Shown: piece after piece, positions 32,755 to 33,986 of the stretch
Position numbering within the stretch: the stretch's first letter is position 1
Layout: each line of letters starts with the position of its first letter
Origin: Nodosilinea sp. LEGE 07298
GTDB lineage: Bacteria; Cyanobacteriota; Cyanobacteriia; Phormidesmidales; Phormidesmidaceae
Assembly: GCF_015207265.1 (NCBI RefSeq)
Contig: NZ_JADEXE010000040.1
Span: 1-33,986 of the forward strand
Reading direction: 5' to 3'
Length of the DNA: 33,986 nt
Translations under genes and position numbers: made by a program
The notes under the pieces: model-generated
What the model saw: only the letters and a program-made list of their open reading frames with translations
What the model was told of the DNA's origin: nothing
Databases searched by the model: none

Positions 32755-33986
32755 CTAGCTCGCGGCTGAACCGCGAGCCTGATTGCGAAACGTCCAGGCC
32801 AGTTTGAGCACCTTCGTCCAGTTGCGCTGCACTTTTTTCGGTGTCCAGCTTAGAGCTGTGGCGATCGCCTCGTCCGTCAGGGCACCGTCGTTGCTCTGCT
32901 GCTGCTTGAGGGAGAGAAACCGACGGTAGTCGGCGGGCAGGGTTGTTAGAAAGTCAGCCCATTCCGTGGGGGTCATACCCAGCCGAGATTCTAGGTTGGC
33001 TCCCAGCCACTGGTGTACCAGCTGCCACTCGTGCTGCTGGGAAAATTTTTCCACATGGTACTTAAATCGCTGCTGCAGATAATCGCGCTCGCGGGCAGAC
33101 AGGCCCAAAATATCGTCAATTTCGGCAGCGGAGCAGTCCTTCAGCTTAAGTACCAGGTAGTTGACACAGTCAGGCTGGTTTTGGGCCTTGAGATACTGCA
33201 TGAGCGCATTGATCACGCGATCGCGCATCACCCCATCGCCGGGGTCGTCGGTCTCGGCCATCATTTTTTCGCGCACCTGCTGCACCACCGAGCTGCGCGC
33301 GTGGGATTCAGCCGCCTCGGTTTTAGCCCCTTCACTGACCAAGGCCATGTCCACCGAGGTTTCAGCCGGTTGGCGGCGGCTAAAGGCCTGGGCTCGCAGC
33401 ACAATCAGCTGCTGACTACCGCCCCGCAGGTTAATGCGCCGTTTCGCGTACTGCTCGCTAAAGGCCATGTACTCCGCCAGCTCCAGCTGGGTGCGGGGGG
33501 TATAGGTAGCAGGCAGGTCATGTTCTCGCCGAAAGGCGTTTAGCACCTCAATATAAAAGTTCTGCATGAAGTCTTCGAGCAGGGCATAGCGGCCCTTAAA
33601 CCCTAGGTGACTCCCCTGTGGGGCCACATGACGGTAGACAATGGCGCTCAGGCTGCTGTGCAGCTCGACCCGACCTCGGTGAGAGCCCATGTCGTAGTAG
33701 GTTAGGCATTTGCTCACTCGGTGACGCACCAGGGCCATTTGCCAGTGGCTAATGTCGCCAGAGGCCTGGATGCGATCGCTCAGTGCACAAATGCGATCAA
33801 TTTCTGCCGTCAACCGCTGCATGACCCCGGTTAAACCCCCAGGTCGTCGCTGTAGGTGAGCCATAAATAGCTCTTGCACCAGCGTGGCCACTGTAGGTGC
33901 AGTTTCGCCCGTTGGTTGAGATGGTGAGTCTTGGAGCAGTTCTGGACGCTGCTCTGGGGGCGGTTCTGGGGGCGGTGGTGTAATCC
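32755..33986 (-). CDS. HetZ-family protein, 5' end cut by window edge
   Basis: The frame remains open to the right edge, so a GTG at 33891 is probably not the true start. The visible extra N-terminal residues are Pro/Glu-rich (PPPPEPPPEQRPELLQDS). The body (ALSDRIQASG, SHRGRVELHSSLSAIVYRHV, ALLEDFMQNFYIEVLNAFRRE, LELAEYMAFSEQYAKRRI) matches HetZ-family proteins. These control early heterocyst differentiation in Anabaena and are also found in filamentous strains without heterocysts. The C-terminal part (LTDEAIATALSWTPKKVQRNW) looks like a helix-turn-helix. The convergent neighbour is a response regulator. Whether this organism makes heterocysts cannot be judged here. Confidence 0.85.
   Translation of the reverse strand, partial: ITPPPPEPPPEQRPELLQDSPSQPTGETAPTVATLVQELFMAHLQRRPGGLTGVMQRLTAEIDRICALSDRIQASGDISHWQMALVRHRVSKCLTYYDMGSHRGRVELHSSLSAIVYRHVAPQGSHLGFKGRYALLEDFMQNFYIEVLNAFRREHDLPATYTPRTQLELAEYMAFSEQYAKRRINLRGGSQQLIVLRAQAFSRRQPAETSVDMALVSEGAKTEAAESHARSSVVQQVREKMMAETDDPGDGVMRDRVINALMQYLKAQNQPDCVNYLVLKLKDCSAAEIDDILGLSARERDYLQQRFKYHVEKFSQQHEWQLVHQWLGANLESRLGMTPTEWADFLTTLPADYRRFLSLKQQQSNDGALTDEAIATALSWTPKKVQRNWTKVLKLAWTFRNQARGSAAS

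Noticed and set aside
33013-33543. 176-codon plus-strand ORF
   Set aside because: Antisense to the HetZ-family gene, a product of high GC content.

Overview
The window looks like chromosomal DNA of an oxygenic, probably filamentous cyanobacterium of the Leptolyngbya/Nodosilinea kind. The direct evidence is a complete psbA (photosystem II D1), a high-light-inducible one-helix protein, a tocopherol/plastoquinone-type ring methyltransferase, a phylloquinone-type thioesterase, a lumenal pentapeptide-repeat protein, a HetZ-family regulator, and the recurring palindrome GCGATCGC (HIP1). The genus is inference. No rRNA, tRNA, CRISPR array, phage gene or intact transposase was seen.

Region 1 (1-10.5 kb) is a triterpenoid neighbourhood. 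It holds squalene-hopene cyclase (shc), the hopanoid glycosyltransferase hpnB and the radical-SAM adenosylhopene synthase hpnH. An Uma2-type protein and an NAD(P)-binding SDR lie between them. Divergent from hpnH is a tight three-gene operon: a short squalene/phytoene-synthase homologue, a class III PLP aminotransferase and a PAPS sulfotransferase. This trio is the best candidate here for an undescribed pathway, perhaps an aminated and/or sulfated triterpenoid.

Region 2 (10.46-12.15 kb) is psbA, bracketed by relics of small mobile elements. One is a 91-bp MITE with an 8-bp target duplication; another is an older, decayed 101-bp copy at the end of ggt. Next to the sulfotransferase is a C-terminal fragment of an ABC transporter gene.

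Region 3 (12.15-21.3 kb) is mostly housekeeping. It holds gamma-glutamyltransferase, archaeal-type class I aldolase, MPBQ/MSBQ methyltransferase and the pentapeptide-repeat protein. It also has a minus-strand run of birA, M23 peptidase, thioesterase and a translationally coupled 32-residue membrane peptide. pgeF ends the region, with its stop codon supplied by a second MITE family whose sister copy lies at 16.5 kb. A strong UUCG terminator at 16.25 kb suggests an unannotated small RNA.

Region 4 (21.3-34 kb) holds a beta-propeller-like membrane-anchored protein, a DUF1980/DUF318 permease pair, an aldose-1-epimerase homologue and a CapA-like protein with altered metal ligands. It continues with argF, a short hli gene, LD-carboxypeptidase, rhomboid protease, an OmpR-family response regulator and a HetZ-family gene cut by the right edge.
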